From Bacteroidaceae bacterium (GTDB lineage: Bacteria > Bacteroidota > Bacteroidia > Bacteroidales > Bacteroidaceae), in contig JAFTTD010000322.1 of assembly GCA_017466965.1 (NCBI GenBank), positions 1 through 5,427 of the forward strand: DNA of 5,427 nucleotides. Reading direction: 5' to 3'. How positions within the stretch are numbered: position 1 is the first letter of the stretch; each line of letters opens with the position of its first letter. The position numbers and the translations under genes were made by a program. Under the pieces are notes generated by a model. It was not told the DNA's origin and ran no database searches. It was given only the letters and a program-made list of their open reading frames with translations. This document shows, piece by piece, positions 1 through 5,427 of this stretch.

Positions 1-50
1 ACTGATTTCGGTAGGAGGTTTGACGGAGTAAAGTAACCACTTTTATCCCA

Positions 51-93
51 TTCAGTAGAGCATGGGAGGGAATTTTCCTCTCTGCTCACTGAA
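51..93 (+). other. Long imperfect hairpin, possible structured RNA element
   Basis: Seen in the sequence: 51-56 pairs with 88-93, 58-62 with 83-87, and 64-69 with 77-82. This gives 17 base pairs with one G-U wobble, two single-base bulges (57 and 63) and a 7-nt loop (70-76). Outside it, 17-23 (GGTTTGA) can pair with 100-106 (TCAAACC) and 4-8 (GATTT) with 110-114 (AAATC), so the whole 4-114 segment may fold as one nested structure. The wobble pair becomes an A-C mismatch on the opposite strand, so a plus-strand RNA fits slightly better. No T-tract follows, so it does not look like an intrinsic terminator. I recognise no riboswitch or ncRNA family here. It could be a leader structure, the tail of an upstream transcript or an end of a short repeat element. 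Confidence 0.45.
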
Positions 94-144
94 ATTATCT
101 CAAACCGACAAATCCGTTGCATTTATTAGTTGAATTTGCGTTAA

Positions 145-165
145 GAATTATGAATTATGAATTAA
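145..165. repeat. Three tandem copies of a 7-bp AT-rich unit
   Basis: The unit GAATTAT occurs at 145-151 and 152-158 and once more as GAATTAA at 159-165. It lies in the untranslated stretch between the left-edge hairpin and the thioredoxin-fold gene. Similar AT-rich heptamer runs are, as I recall, frequent between genes in Bacteroidota. No function can be read from it; slipped-strand length variation is possible. Confidence 0.6.
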
Positions 166-172
166 GATGCTT

Positions 173-211
173 ACCTTAAAACCTCATAACCTCAAAACCA
201 TATAACCTCAT
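173..211. repeat. Degenerate AACCTCAT-type repeat
   Basis: Near-copies of an octamer follow one another: AACCTCAT at 180-187, AACCTCAA at 188-195 and AACCTCAT at 204-211, with the weaker relatives ACCTTAAA at 173-180 and AAACCAT at 195-201. The remaining bases to 285 are A+T-rich. They show no TAnnTTTG-type promoter that I can find, so the promoter of the downstream gene is unidentified. Confidence 0.45.
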
Positions 212-285
212 TATTGGGTGTATTCTCTTACATTAAAGAACTAAAAAACTCATGAACTTAAAAACAATAATTAAATCATAAAGGA

Positions 286-792
286 ATGATGAAGAAGATA
301 ATTTTTTCAGTGCTTGTCATGGTTGTTTCTGTTGTGATGAATGCACAGTCGCCTTTGAAGAAGGTGTATGATGAGAGCTTGAATCCTTTGGAACAGATTG
401 ACAAGGCGTTGATGGAAGCTAAGGCTGATGGGAAGTTTGTTGTGTGTCAGGTTGGCGGAAACTGGTGCCCTTGGTGTTTGCGCTTTGCCGATTTCATCAC
501 TAATGATACAACTATAAGTAAGATTGTAGAAGAAAATTTCAAGTATATACATGTGAACTACAATCCTCGCAAATCGTTGGGAGAAGAAAAGCAGGTGCAG
601 GCGGAAAAGATGCTGAAGCGTCTTGGAAATCCTGGTCGCTTCGGGTATCCTGTCATTGTAGTGCTTGATGGCAATGGCAAGGTTATTCATATTCAGGATT
701 CAAGTTTCCTGGAAGAAGGAAAAGGGTATAATAAAGAAAAGGTTGTTCGTTTCTTCAATTGCTGGACACCGAAGGCTGTTTCAGGTACTTGA
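286..792 (+). CDS. Exported thioredoxin-fold protein with CPWC active site
   Basis: A 168-residue protein. Residues 1-20 form a signal peptide: positive MMKK, a hydrophobic core, then MNA before Gln21, a common Bacteroidota cleavage context. The mature protein should therefore act in the periplasm, or be lipid-free in the envelope, since no lipobox cysteine is present. The redox site is W60-C61-P62-W63-C64 at the start of the thioredoxin-fold helix, and Tyr121-Pro122 is the expected cis-proline before strand VIVVLDGNGKVI. This arrangement fits the Thioredoxin_7-like/DsbD C-terminal-like group, so thiol-disulfide reduction or isomerisation of envelope proteins is likely. The substrate is unknown. 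Cys54 and Cys159 are additional cysteines. Two adjacent ATGs (286 and 289) are possible starts; GGA lies just upstream. The gene is convergent with the glycosyltransferase genes and has no obvious operon partner in the window. The fold is secure, the exact role is not. Confidence 0.9.
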   Translation: MMKKIIFSVLVMVVSVVMNAQSPLKKVYDESLNPLEQIDKALMEAKADGKFVVCQVGGNWCPWCLRFADFITNDTTISKIVEENFKYIHVNYNPRKSLGEEKQVQAEKMLKRLGNPGRFGYPVIVVLDGNGKVIHIQDSSFLEEGKGYNKEKVVRFFNCWTPKAVSGT

Positions 793-811
793 GGATGTTG
801 TTCGTTTTTTT

Positions 812-871
812 AGGCAAAGGAACATAAGAGCAGAATGTAGGGAATGTCTGTTAAGGAATGAACCTTTGCCT
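812..871. repeat. 9-bp inverted repeat between convergent genes
   Basis: AGGCAAAGG at 812-820 is the perfect reverse complement of 863-871. The intervening 42 bases allow a further AACA/TGTT pairing (821-824 with 849-852). It lies between the stop codons of the thioredoxin-fold gene and the GT2 gene, where transcript ends are expected. However, neither direction has a T-tract after the 3' arm; the T-run at 804-811 is on the wrong side for a plus-strand terminator and reads as A on the minus strand. It may be a transcript-end or stabilising hairpin, or chance. Confidence 0.35.
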
Positions 872-880
872 CAGGTCTAA

Positions 881-1675
881 TCATGTTCTTATTACAGCTC
901 TTGCTACAAACCAGATATGCTGCAGGATGGTAGGGGTGAGCCCATAATGATGTGCCATTATGCGGAAACGTTCCTTGAGAGATGCTTTGTGGTTGGCGGT
1001 TGTCATACCCTCTTCAAGATAGTCGGTTAGGGGAGCGTCAATAAGTTCGTTTTGCCTATTATGCTTTTTTGCCTCTTTCATTATGCGTATGCACCAGTCA
1101 AAATCGGCTGAGAATCTGTATTTAAGATTGTAATGGGGTACTATGGACGTTGAGGCATAGAATGACTGATGGCATACGAGCATGCCGGCTTTGAATGATT
1201 TCCATGTGAGAACTGGCGGAGGTGACAGCCTGCGGCGACGGACGAAGGTTCCGGAATTATCTACTATATTGGTATCGCCATAAATGATGGCTGGTGAAAG
1301 GGCGGCTTTGTCTGCAACGAGTTTCAAGGTGTCTTTGTCGTGCAGTTTGTCTCCTGCGTTAAGAAACACGATGTATTTCCCCTTGGCCCTGTCGATAGCT
1401 TTGTTCATGGCATCGTATAGGCCTTTGTCGGGTTCGCTTGTGACAATGATGCGCCTGTCTGGGTTGCGCTTCTGATAGTCCAATGCTATTGCAACAGTGT
1501 TATCCTTTGACTTTCCGTCCATAATGATATGCTCAATGTTGCTGAAACTTTGCTTTTCCACGCTTTCAAGTGTGCGAGGGAGAGTGTCAGCTGCATTGAA
1601 GGTGACTGTTGCGATTGTTATCAATGGCTTTTTGTTCACGGTTGCGGATAGTTTGTTTTTAGGCTTTGATGTCAA
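881..1675 (-). CDS. Family 2 glycosyltransferase (WcaE-like)
   Basis: A cytoplasmic glycosyltransferase of up to 264 residues with a GT-A fold, which would transfer a sugar from a nucleotide-sugar donor to a growing surface glycan. Seen: the N-terminal strand ITIATVTFNAADTLPRTLESV (around residues 19-39), the nucleotide-binding MDGKSKDNT (52-60, Asp53), SEPDKGLYDAMNKAI (80-94), and FLNAGD (104-109) at the DxD position. HQSF (169-172) and DFDW (191-194) lie in the acceptor half. Length and motifs match colanic-acid WcaE-type enzymes; donor and acceptor are not predictable. No transmembrane segment is evident. The start is uncertain. The longest frame begins with TTG at 1675, overlapping the GT4 gene by 17 nt, with an in-frame TAG just upstream. 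A GTG at 1639 (giving MNKKPLITIATVTFN) looks like a more typical family start. No in-frame ATG occurs until residue 52, inside the fold. Probably co-transcribed and perhaps translationally coupled with the GT4 gene. Confidence 0.9.
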   Translation of the reverse strand: MTSKPKNKLSATVNKKPLITIATVTFNAADTLPRTLESVEKQSFSNIEHIIMDGKSKDNTVAIALDYQKRNPDRRIIVTSEPDKGLYDAMNKAIDRAKGKYIVFLNAGDKLHDKDTLKLVADKAALSPAIIYGDTNIVDNSGTFVRRRRLSPPPVLTWKSFKAGMLVCHQSFYASTSIVPHYNLKYRFSADFDWCIRIMKEAKKHNRQNELIDAPLTDYLEEGMTTANHKASLKERFRIMAHHYGLTPTILQHIWFVARAVIRT

Positions 1676-2924
1676 GAGCCTTGTTGTATATTTCTATGTA
1701 TTTTCTTGAAACATTAGATTCGGAATATGTTGCAAGTGCTTTTCTGCGAGCTGCATCGCAAAGTCCTTTATAGTTGTCTTTTTGTAATGCCCAGCATACT
1801 CCGTTGGCAAAATCTTCGGCTTTGCAGTATTCGGCCACATAACCGTTATGAAGATGGTCTATCATCTCAGGGATGCCTCCGATGTTGAATCCTACGCATG
1901 GCACTCCGCACGACATTGCTTCTACTATGGTGTTAGGCAGATTGTCTTGCAGGGAAGGGGTGACATAGATGTCAACGGCATTGTATAACTCAACCATGTC
2001 GTGTTCGTCTTTTACGTAACTTACCGGATATACTGGCAAAGGAAGGAGTGAGGCTACTTTGTTTGAATCGCCTCCTACTACAACTATTCCTATCTTGCTG
2101 GCAAGATGAGGATGCTTTTTCTTTATTATTTCGCAGGCTTCAACCAAATACTTGAATCCTTTTCGTTCGTCGGTGATGCGCTGTGAACCGAATAGAATGA
2201 GAAGTTTGTCGGTTGGCAGGTTGCAGGCATGGCGCGCTGCGTCTCTGTCCATAGGGCGGAAGAGGTTTGTGTCAATGGCGTTTGGAATGCTTATAATCTT
2301 GTGCCCGACAGTAAGTGCGCTTTCTGATGCAAGGGATGCTATCCATCGGCTGCAGCCTACGAACGTGAGTTTTGTTTTCTTGTAAAGTTCCTGTTTCTTC
2401 CTGAATACCTTTGTGGCTATATCTTTGCCCCATCCGCCATCGGTGAGCAAAGGACAATTGTGGCATTCTTCCTTGTATCTGTTGCAATTGCCTGAATAGT
2501 GGCAGATGCCTGTGAAGTACCACATGTCGTGCATTGTGATTACAATGGGCTTGCCTGAATCAATGATGCGCTCAATGTCGGAAAGGGAGAGGAATCCTTG
2601 ATTCATCCAATGCAAGTGTATGATGTCTGCTTGTTGAAATTCTGGCAGATTGGTAACGTCTGTACCCGTGTTTGCTATATCTACCTGGAAAAGGTTGCGC
2701 CTGCTAAATTTGTTTGCTACAAATATTACCAATCGTTCCCACAAAAACTTCACGGGCAGCATCCATCCCGAACCAATAGAAACAACGGTCATCTGCTCAG
2801 ACTGTTTGTCGCGTACAAGCATCTTCACTCTTATGCCATTGTCTCTCAAGGCTTCCATCAGCCTGTTGGCTGCAATAGCTGCTCCTCCGATGTGCTCTGA
2901 AGTGTTAATAATCAAAACTCTCAT
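1659..2924 (-). CDS. Family 4 glycosyltransferase (WcaC-like)
   Basis: A 421-residue GT-B glycosyltransferase, probably acting at the cytoplasmic face in capsule, exopolysaccharide or lipopolysaccharide assembly. Seen: the N-terminal Rossmann strand MRVLIINTSEHIGGAAIAA with the Gly-rich loop at 13-14, IIHLHWMNQGFLS (101-113), MHDMWYFTGICHYSGNC (131-147), and SIPNAIDTNLFRP (212-224) at the linker into the donor domain. The donor-binding block PSLQDNLPNTIVEAMSCGVP spans 323-342. There the classical Ex7E reads Asp327-x7-Glu335, a conservative variant seen in this subgroup as I recall it. Four cysteines (141, 147, 154, 157) are spaced Cx5Cx6Cx2C and could bind a metal. I chose ATG 2924 because the family begins at MRVLIINTSEHIGG. 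The frame is open up to 3032, but the extra 36 residues are low-quality sequence and include a promoter-like site. First gene of the leftward pair. The sugar transferred is unknown. Confidence 0.92.
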   Translation of the reverse strand: MRVLIINTSEHIGGAAIAANRLMEALRDNGIRVKMLVRDKQSEQMTVVSIGSGWMLPVKFLWERLVIFVANKFSRRNLFQVDIANTGTDVTNLPEFQQADIIHLHWMNQGFLSLSDIERIIDSGKPIVITMHDMWYFTGICHYSGNCNRYKEECHNCPLLTDGGWGKDIATKVFRKKQELYKKTKLTFVGCSRWIASLASESALTVGHKIISIPNAIDTNLFRPMDRDAARHACNLPTDKLLILFGSQRITDERKGFKYLVEACEIIKKKHPHLASKIGIVVVGGDSNKVASLLPLPVYPVSYVKDEHDMVELYNAVDIYVTPSLQDNLPNTIVEAMSCGVPCVGFNIGGIPEMIDHLHNGYVAEYCKAEDFANGVCWALQKDNYKGLCDAARRKALATYSESNVSRKYIEIYNKALDIKA

Positions 2925-2952
2925 AATGGCGTTTTCTTCATAAAAATAAATT

Positions 2953-2994
2953 AGGGCTGTGTCTGGTAGCGTTGAGCATAGCAGATACGGCTCT
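2953..2994. other. Imperfect inverted repeat in the leader of the GT4 gene
   Basis: Bases 2953-2965 can pair with 2982-2994: 13 pairs as plus-strand RNA, three of them G-U wobbles, around a 16-nt loop. Read as minus-strand RNA, which is the expected transcript here, the three wobbles become A-C mismatches. The structure is therefore weaker on the strand known to be used. It lies between the putative promoter (3030-3037) and the ATG at 2924. It could be a leader structure or a decayed element; I assign no function. Confidence 0.25.
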
Positions 2995-3029
2995 TGATAT
3001 AGATGTAAAAGGTAAAACAATTTCAAATG

Positions 3030-3037
3030 CAAAGTTA
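3030..3037 (-). promoter_or_regulatory. Putative -7 element for the glycosyltransferase genes
   Basis: On the minus strand these bases read TAACTTTG, an exact match to the Bacteroidota -7 consensus TAnnTTTG. Transcription would begin near 3023 and give a leader of about 100 nt before the ATG at 2924. This also argues against an upstream start for the GT4 protein. No TTTG-like -33 element lies 19-21 bp farther upstream, so this is only a moderate prediction. Confidence 0.45.
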
Positions 3038-3119
3038 CCTAACTTTTATGAGAAAAATTGTCTTTGTGTATGAATAAATGCGTTAAATAAGGCGATTTTT
3101 CTATTTTTTTCAATAGATG

Positions 3120-3151
3120 TTTGCATATTTCATGCCAAGTGATTACCTTTG
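3120..3151 (+). promoter_or_regulatory. Bacteroidota-type promoter of tRNA-Asn
   Basis: The -33 element TTTG (3120-3123) is followed after exactly 20 bp by TACCTTTG (3144-3151), a full match to TAnnTTTG, the consensus read by the Bacteroidota primary sigma factor. T-rich sequence lies just upstream (about 3097-3110). Initiation would fall near 3156-3159, about 25-28 nt before the mature tRNA, a normal pre-tRNA leader. Confidence 0.8.
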
Positions 3152-3155
3152 CAAC

Positions 3156-3177
3156 GCAATCAAGGGAGAATGATTGC
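3156..3177 (+). other. Small hairpin at the 5' end of the tRNA-Asn precursor
   Basis: GCAATCA (3156-3162) and TGATTGC (3171-3177) are perfect reverse complements around an 8-nt loop. The structure coincides with the predicted transcription start and ends six bases before the tRNA. It could protect or position the leader for RNase P cleavage, or be a protein-binding palindrome; neither is shown. Confidence 0.4.
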
Positions 3178-3183
3178 ATTTCT

Positions 3184-3257
3184 GCTTCAGTAGCTCAGTT
3201 GGTTAGAGCACATGACTGTTAATCATGGGGTCTTTGGTTCAATCCCATCCTGAAGCG
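3184..3257 (+). tRNA. tRNA-Asn (anticodon GTT)
   Basis: A 74-nt cloverleaf. The acceptor stem is GCTTCAG (3184-3190) with CTGAAGC (3250-3256), followed by discriminator G73, as expected for Asn. T8-A9 are followed by the D-stem GCTC/GAGC (3193-3196, 3206-3209) with a 9-nt loop containing GG. The anticodon stem CATGA/TCATG (3211-3215, 3223-3227) encloses loop CTGTTAA, anticodon GTT at 3218-3220, reading AAC/AAU. The variable loop is GGGTC. The T-arm is TTTGG - TTCAATC - CCATC (3233-3249). Its loop is canonical, but the two outer stem positions are T-C (49-65) and T-T (50-64) mismatches, which is unusual. No CCA is encoded, so the CCA end must be added by nucleotidyltransferase. It has its own promoter and terminator and so appears to be a single-tRNA transcription unit. 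Confidence 0.93.
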
Positions 3258-3258
3258 C

Positions 3259-3298
3259 AGAGGAACAGCCGAAGTGGTTGTTCCTCTTTTGTTTTTTT
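3259..3298 (+). terminator. Intrinsic terminator after tRNA-Asn
   Basis: Arms 3259-3270 and 3276-3287 form a 12-bp stem with one G-U pair and a 5-nt loop (GAAGT). The stem is followed directly by a T-rich tract interrupted by a single G (3287-3298). The stem begins two bases after the tRNA discriminator, so termination and 3' maturation of the tRNA are close together. This separates tRNA-Asn transcription from metG. Confidence 0.92.
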
Positions 3299-3340
3299 GT
3301 GGTGTTTTGTTTGACTTGTTCAAATATTGTATGCTTACTT

Positions 3341-3372
3341 TTTGAGTATTTGCAAGGAAAGATGTAATTTTG
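3341..3372 (+). promoter_or_regulatory. Bacteroidota-type promoter of metG
   Basis: TTTG (3341-3344), then exactly 20 bp, then TAATTTTG (3365-3372) gives a full match to the Bacteroidota promoter consensus with the same spacing as the tRNA-Asn promoter. Initiation near 3377-3380 would leave a leader of about 50 nt before the ATG at 3430. That leader is AT-rich with no evident T-box or attenuator, so constitutive expression is likely. Confidence 0.8.
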
Positions 3373-3429
3373 CAAGATACAACTATAATAGTTTAAGGCG
3401 CAATAACTTAAAATCGATAATAATAGGAA

Positions 3430-5427
3430 ATGGAAAAGAATTTTAAACGTACGCTTGTCACTTCGGCTTTGCCGTATGCTAACGGGCCTGTGCATATAGG
3501 TCATTTGGCTGGTGTATATGTGCCAGCTGACATATATGTGCGTTATTTGAGACTAAAGGGCAAGGATGTGCTTTTCATAGGTGGTTCTGATGAGCACGGA
3601 GTGCCAGTTACAATACGTGCGAAGAAAGAGGGATGCACTCCTCAGGATGTTGTTGACCGCTATCATGGCATAATAAAGGAATCATTCAAGGATTTCGGAA
3701 TATCCTTTGATGTTTATTCGCGCACTACATCGAAGACTCATCATAAGATAGCGTCTGATTTCTTCAAGAAATTGTACGAAGAAGGCAAGTTCGTGGAAAT
3801 GGAAAGCGAACAGTATTATGACGAAGGCGAGCAGCAGTTCCTTACCGACCGCAATATCAAAGGAGAGTGTCCGCGATGTCATGCTGAAGATGCATATGGA
3901 GATCAGTGTGAAAAGTGTGGTGCAACTTTGTCGCCAGACGAACTCATAAATCCTTATAATGCAGATTCGGGCAATCCGCTTGTCAAGCGTGTGACCAAAC
4001 ACTGGTATTTGCCATTGAATGATTATCAGCAGTGGCTTGAACAATGGATATTGGCGGACCATAAGGAATGGCGCAGCAATGTGTATGGACAGTGCAAATC
4101 ATGGCTTGACACGGGATTGAAACCTCGTGCTGTTACTCGTGATTTGTCTTGGGGTATTCCTGTACCTGTTGAAGGCGCTGAAGGCAAGGTTCTTTACGTA
4201 TGGTTTGATGCTCCTATTGGATATATTTCAAATACTAAAGAACTGTGCGACGCTAATCCTGAAAAGGGTACATGGGAAGAATGGTGGAAGAGCGAAGATA
4301 CTCGTCTTGTGCATTTCATTGGCAAGGATAATATCGTGTTCCACTGCATTGTTTTCCCTACCATGCTGAAAGCTCATGGAGACTACGTACTGCCTGACAA
4401 TGTGCCTTCAAATGAGTTCCTGAATCTTGAAGGAAGAAAAATTTCTACAAGCAGAAACTGGGCTGTGTGGCTGAATGAATATCTGGTTGATATGCCTGGC
4501 AAACAGGATGTGCTGCGTTATGTTCTTACAGCTAATGCGCCTGAAACAAAAGATAATGACTTTACTTGGAAGGACTATCAGGCTCGCAACAACAACGAAC
4601 TTGTGGCTGTCTATGGTAATTTTGTTAATAGAGCTCTTCAGCTGACAAAGAAGTACTATGATGGAATAGTGCCAGAGTGTGGCGAATTGACTGACAATGA
4701 CCGCGCAACACTTGAGGAGTTCAAGGATGTGAAGCAGAATCTTGAAGCATTGCTCGATGCTTTCAAATTCCGTGAGGCACAGAAGGAAGCTATGAACCTT
4801 GCACGCATAGGAAACAAATATATAGCAGATGAAGAGCCATGGAAGGTGGTGAAGACTGATCCTGAGCGTGTGAAAACAATTATTTATATTTCTCTCCAGC
4901 TCACCGCTAATCTTGCCATTGCTTTTGAACCATTCCTTCCATTCTCAAGCAAGCGTTTGCGTGAAATGATAAACATGGAATCATTCAAGTGGGAAGAGCT
5001 CGGTTCAACAGAACTTCTTGCACCTGGAAAGCAGCTTGGCACACCTTCACTGTTGTTTGAGAAAATAGAGGATGATGTTATTCAGGCACAGGTTGATAAG
5101 CTTGAGGCAACACTGAAGGCTAACGAAGCCGCTGAGGCTAAGGCTAATCCTGTAAAGGAGAACATTGCGTTTGATGATTTCCTGAAACTTGACATTCGTG
5201 TAGGTACTGTGCTTGAGTGCGAACGTGTTCCAAAAATGAAGAAATTGCTCAAGTTCCTTATTGATGATGGACTTGAAAAGCGCACTATCGTTAGTGGTAT
5301 TGCTCAATGGTATGAACCAGAGCAGCTGAAAGGGAAGCAGGTTTGTTTCATTGCAAATCTTGCACCACGTGAATTCAAAAACGGTCTTGTGAGCGAAGGC
5401 ATGATTCTTTCTGCAGAGAATTATGAC
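3430..5427 (+). CDS. metG: Methionyl-tRNA synthetase, 3' end cut by window
   Basis: The frame is open for 666 codons to the window edge. Family members in this group are about 680 residues, so probably only the last 10-20 are missing. The class I enzyme attaches methionine to initiator and elongator tRNA-Met in the cytoplasm, using ATP. Seen: the HIGH motif (residues 22-25) in [16 protein letters not shown], and a connective-peptide knuckle with Cys147/150/160/163 (CPRC and CEKC), the expected zinc site. The active-site segment [10 protein letters not shown] is at 256-265, and the KMSKS loop appears as KISTS (337-341), which I recall as normal for Bacteroidota MetG. Asn397/Arg401 and Trp471 align by spacing with the E. 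coli anticodon-reading Asn391/Arg395/Trp461. From about residue 581 a C-terminal Trbp111-like tRNA-binding domain begins ([14 protein letters not shown]), associated with dimeric forms. The start ATG 3430 follows TAGGAA and gives the typical N-terminus [19 protein letters not shown]. It has its own promoter. Confidence 0.97.
   Translation, partial: MEKNFKRTLVTSALPYANGPVHIGHLAGVYVPADIYVRYLRLKGKDVLFIGGSDEHGVPVTIRAKKEGCTPQDVVDRYHGIIKESFKDFGISFDVYSRTTSKTHHKIASDFFKKLYEEGKFVEMESEQYYDEGEQQFLTDRNIKGECPRCHAEDAYGDQCEKCGATLSPDELINPYNADSGNPLVKRVTKHWYLPLNDYQQWLEQWILADHKEWRSNVYGQCKSWLDTGLKPRAVTRDLSWGIPVPVEGAEGKVLYVWFDAPIGYISNTKELCDANPEKGTWEEWWKSEDTRLVHFIGKDNIVFHCIVFPTMLKAHGDYVLPDNVPSNEFLNLEGRKISTSRNWAVWLNEYLVDMPGKQDVLRYVLTANAPETKDNDFTWKDYQARNNNELVAVYGNFVNRALQLTKKYYDGIVPECGELTDNDRATLEEFKDVKQNLEALLDAFKFREAQKEAMNLARIGNKYIADEEPWKVVKTDPERVKTIIYISLQLTANLAIAFEPFLPFSSKRLREMINMESFKWEELGSTELLAPGKQLGTPSLLFEKIEDDVIQAQVDKLEATLKANEAAEAKANPVKENIAFDDFLKLDIRVGTVLECERVPKMKKLLKFLIDDGLEKRTIVSGIAQWYEPEQLKGKQVCFIANLAPREFKNGLVSEGMILSAENYD

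Noticed and set aside
1..36. Eleven codons ending in TAA at 34-36 on the plus strand, a possible gene tail
   Set aside because: Too short to judge, and the same bases belong to the putative structured element; nothing identifies a protein.
665..880. Plus-strand frame of 71 codons overlapping the end of the thioredoxin-fold gene
   Set aside because: It lies in a different frame, mostly inside a gene with clear fold motifs, and its product resembles no protein family. The thioredoxin-fold protein ends naturally at 792, so a frameshifted extension is not needed.
2598..2943. Plus-strand open frames opposite the GT4 gene
   Set aside because: They are antisense shadows of a well-supported coding region with no recognisable domain.
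2925..3032. N-terminal extension of the GT4 protein
   Set aside because: The extra 36 residues do not resemble the family and overlap a promoter-like site; the family begins at the ATG at 2924.
3184..3257. tRNA-Asn as an integration site for an island carrying the glycosyltransferases
   Set aside because: Integration usually uses the 3' end of a tRNA gene, which here faces metG. The glycosyltransferase genes lie on the 5' side, and no integrase or repeat of the tRNA end is seen.
3373..3429. T-box or other riboswitch in the metG leader
   Set aside because: The leader is only about 50 nt, AT-rich and without stems or a T-box motif.
3223..3504. Minus-strand frame across tRNA-Asn, its terminator and the start of metG
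   Set aside because: It covers an RNA gene, a terminator, a promoter and coding sequence on the other strand; its product is low-quality.
3682..5307. Other open frames overlapping metG on both strands (including minus 3682-4062 and 5047-5307, plus 4127-4369)
   Set aside because: They are shadows of metG, whose own frame is continuous and full of family motifs.

Overview
This 5.4-kb window looks like chromosomal DNA of a Bacteroidota species, most likely order Bacteroidales (Bacteroides/Prevotella-like). Three things suggest this. Two promoters match the distinctive Bacteroidota pattern TTTG - 20 bp - TAnnTTTG. Start codons are preceded by A-rich sequence rather than strong Shine-Dalgarno sites. 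The methionyl-tRNA synthetase carries the KISTS signature, two CxxC knuckles and a C-terminal tRNA-binding domain, which I recall as typical of that group. The genus is not resolved.

Layout from left to right: (1) 1-285 is non-coding on present evidence. It holds a long imperfect hairpin (51-93, inside a possible larger fold 4-114), a 7-bp tandem repeat (145-165) and a degenerate AACCTCAT-type repeat (173-211). (2) 286-792 (+) encodes a small exported thioredoxin-fold protein with a CPWC active site. (3) 793-880 separates this gene from a convergent pair and contains a 9-bp inverted repeat. (4) 1659-2924 (-) and 881-1675 (-) encode a GT4 and then a GT2 glycosyltransferase. They overlap or nearly abut, and are probably one two-gene transcription unit reading leftward from a promoter near 3030-3037. 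(5) 3184-3257 (+) is tRNA-Asn(GTT), with its own promoter, a small leader hairpin and a strong intrinsic terminator. (6) 3430 to the right edge (+) is metG, with its own promoter, cut off by the window a little short of its expected C-terminus.

The two glycosyltransferases probably act in sequence on one surface glycan (capsule, exopolysaccharide or lipopolysaccharide). They are the accessory part of an otherwise housekeeping neighbourhood; tRNA-Asn and MetG are translation genes with separate promoters. No mobile element, CRISPR array, phage gene or defence system was seen. I found no convincing new biological system. The items most worth a second look are the structured element at the left edge, the T-stem mismatches in tRNA-Asn, and the unusual start of the GT2 gene.
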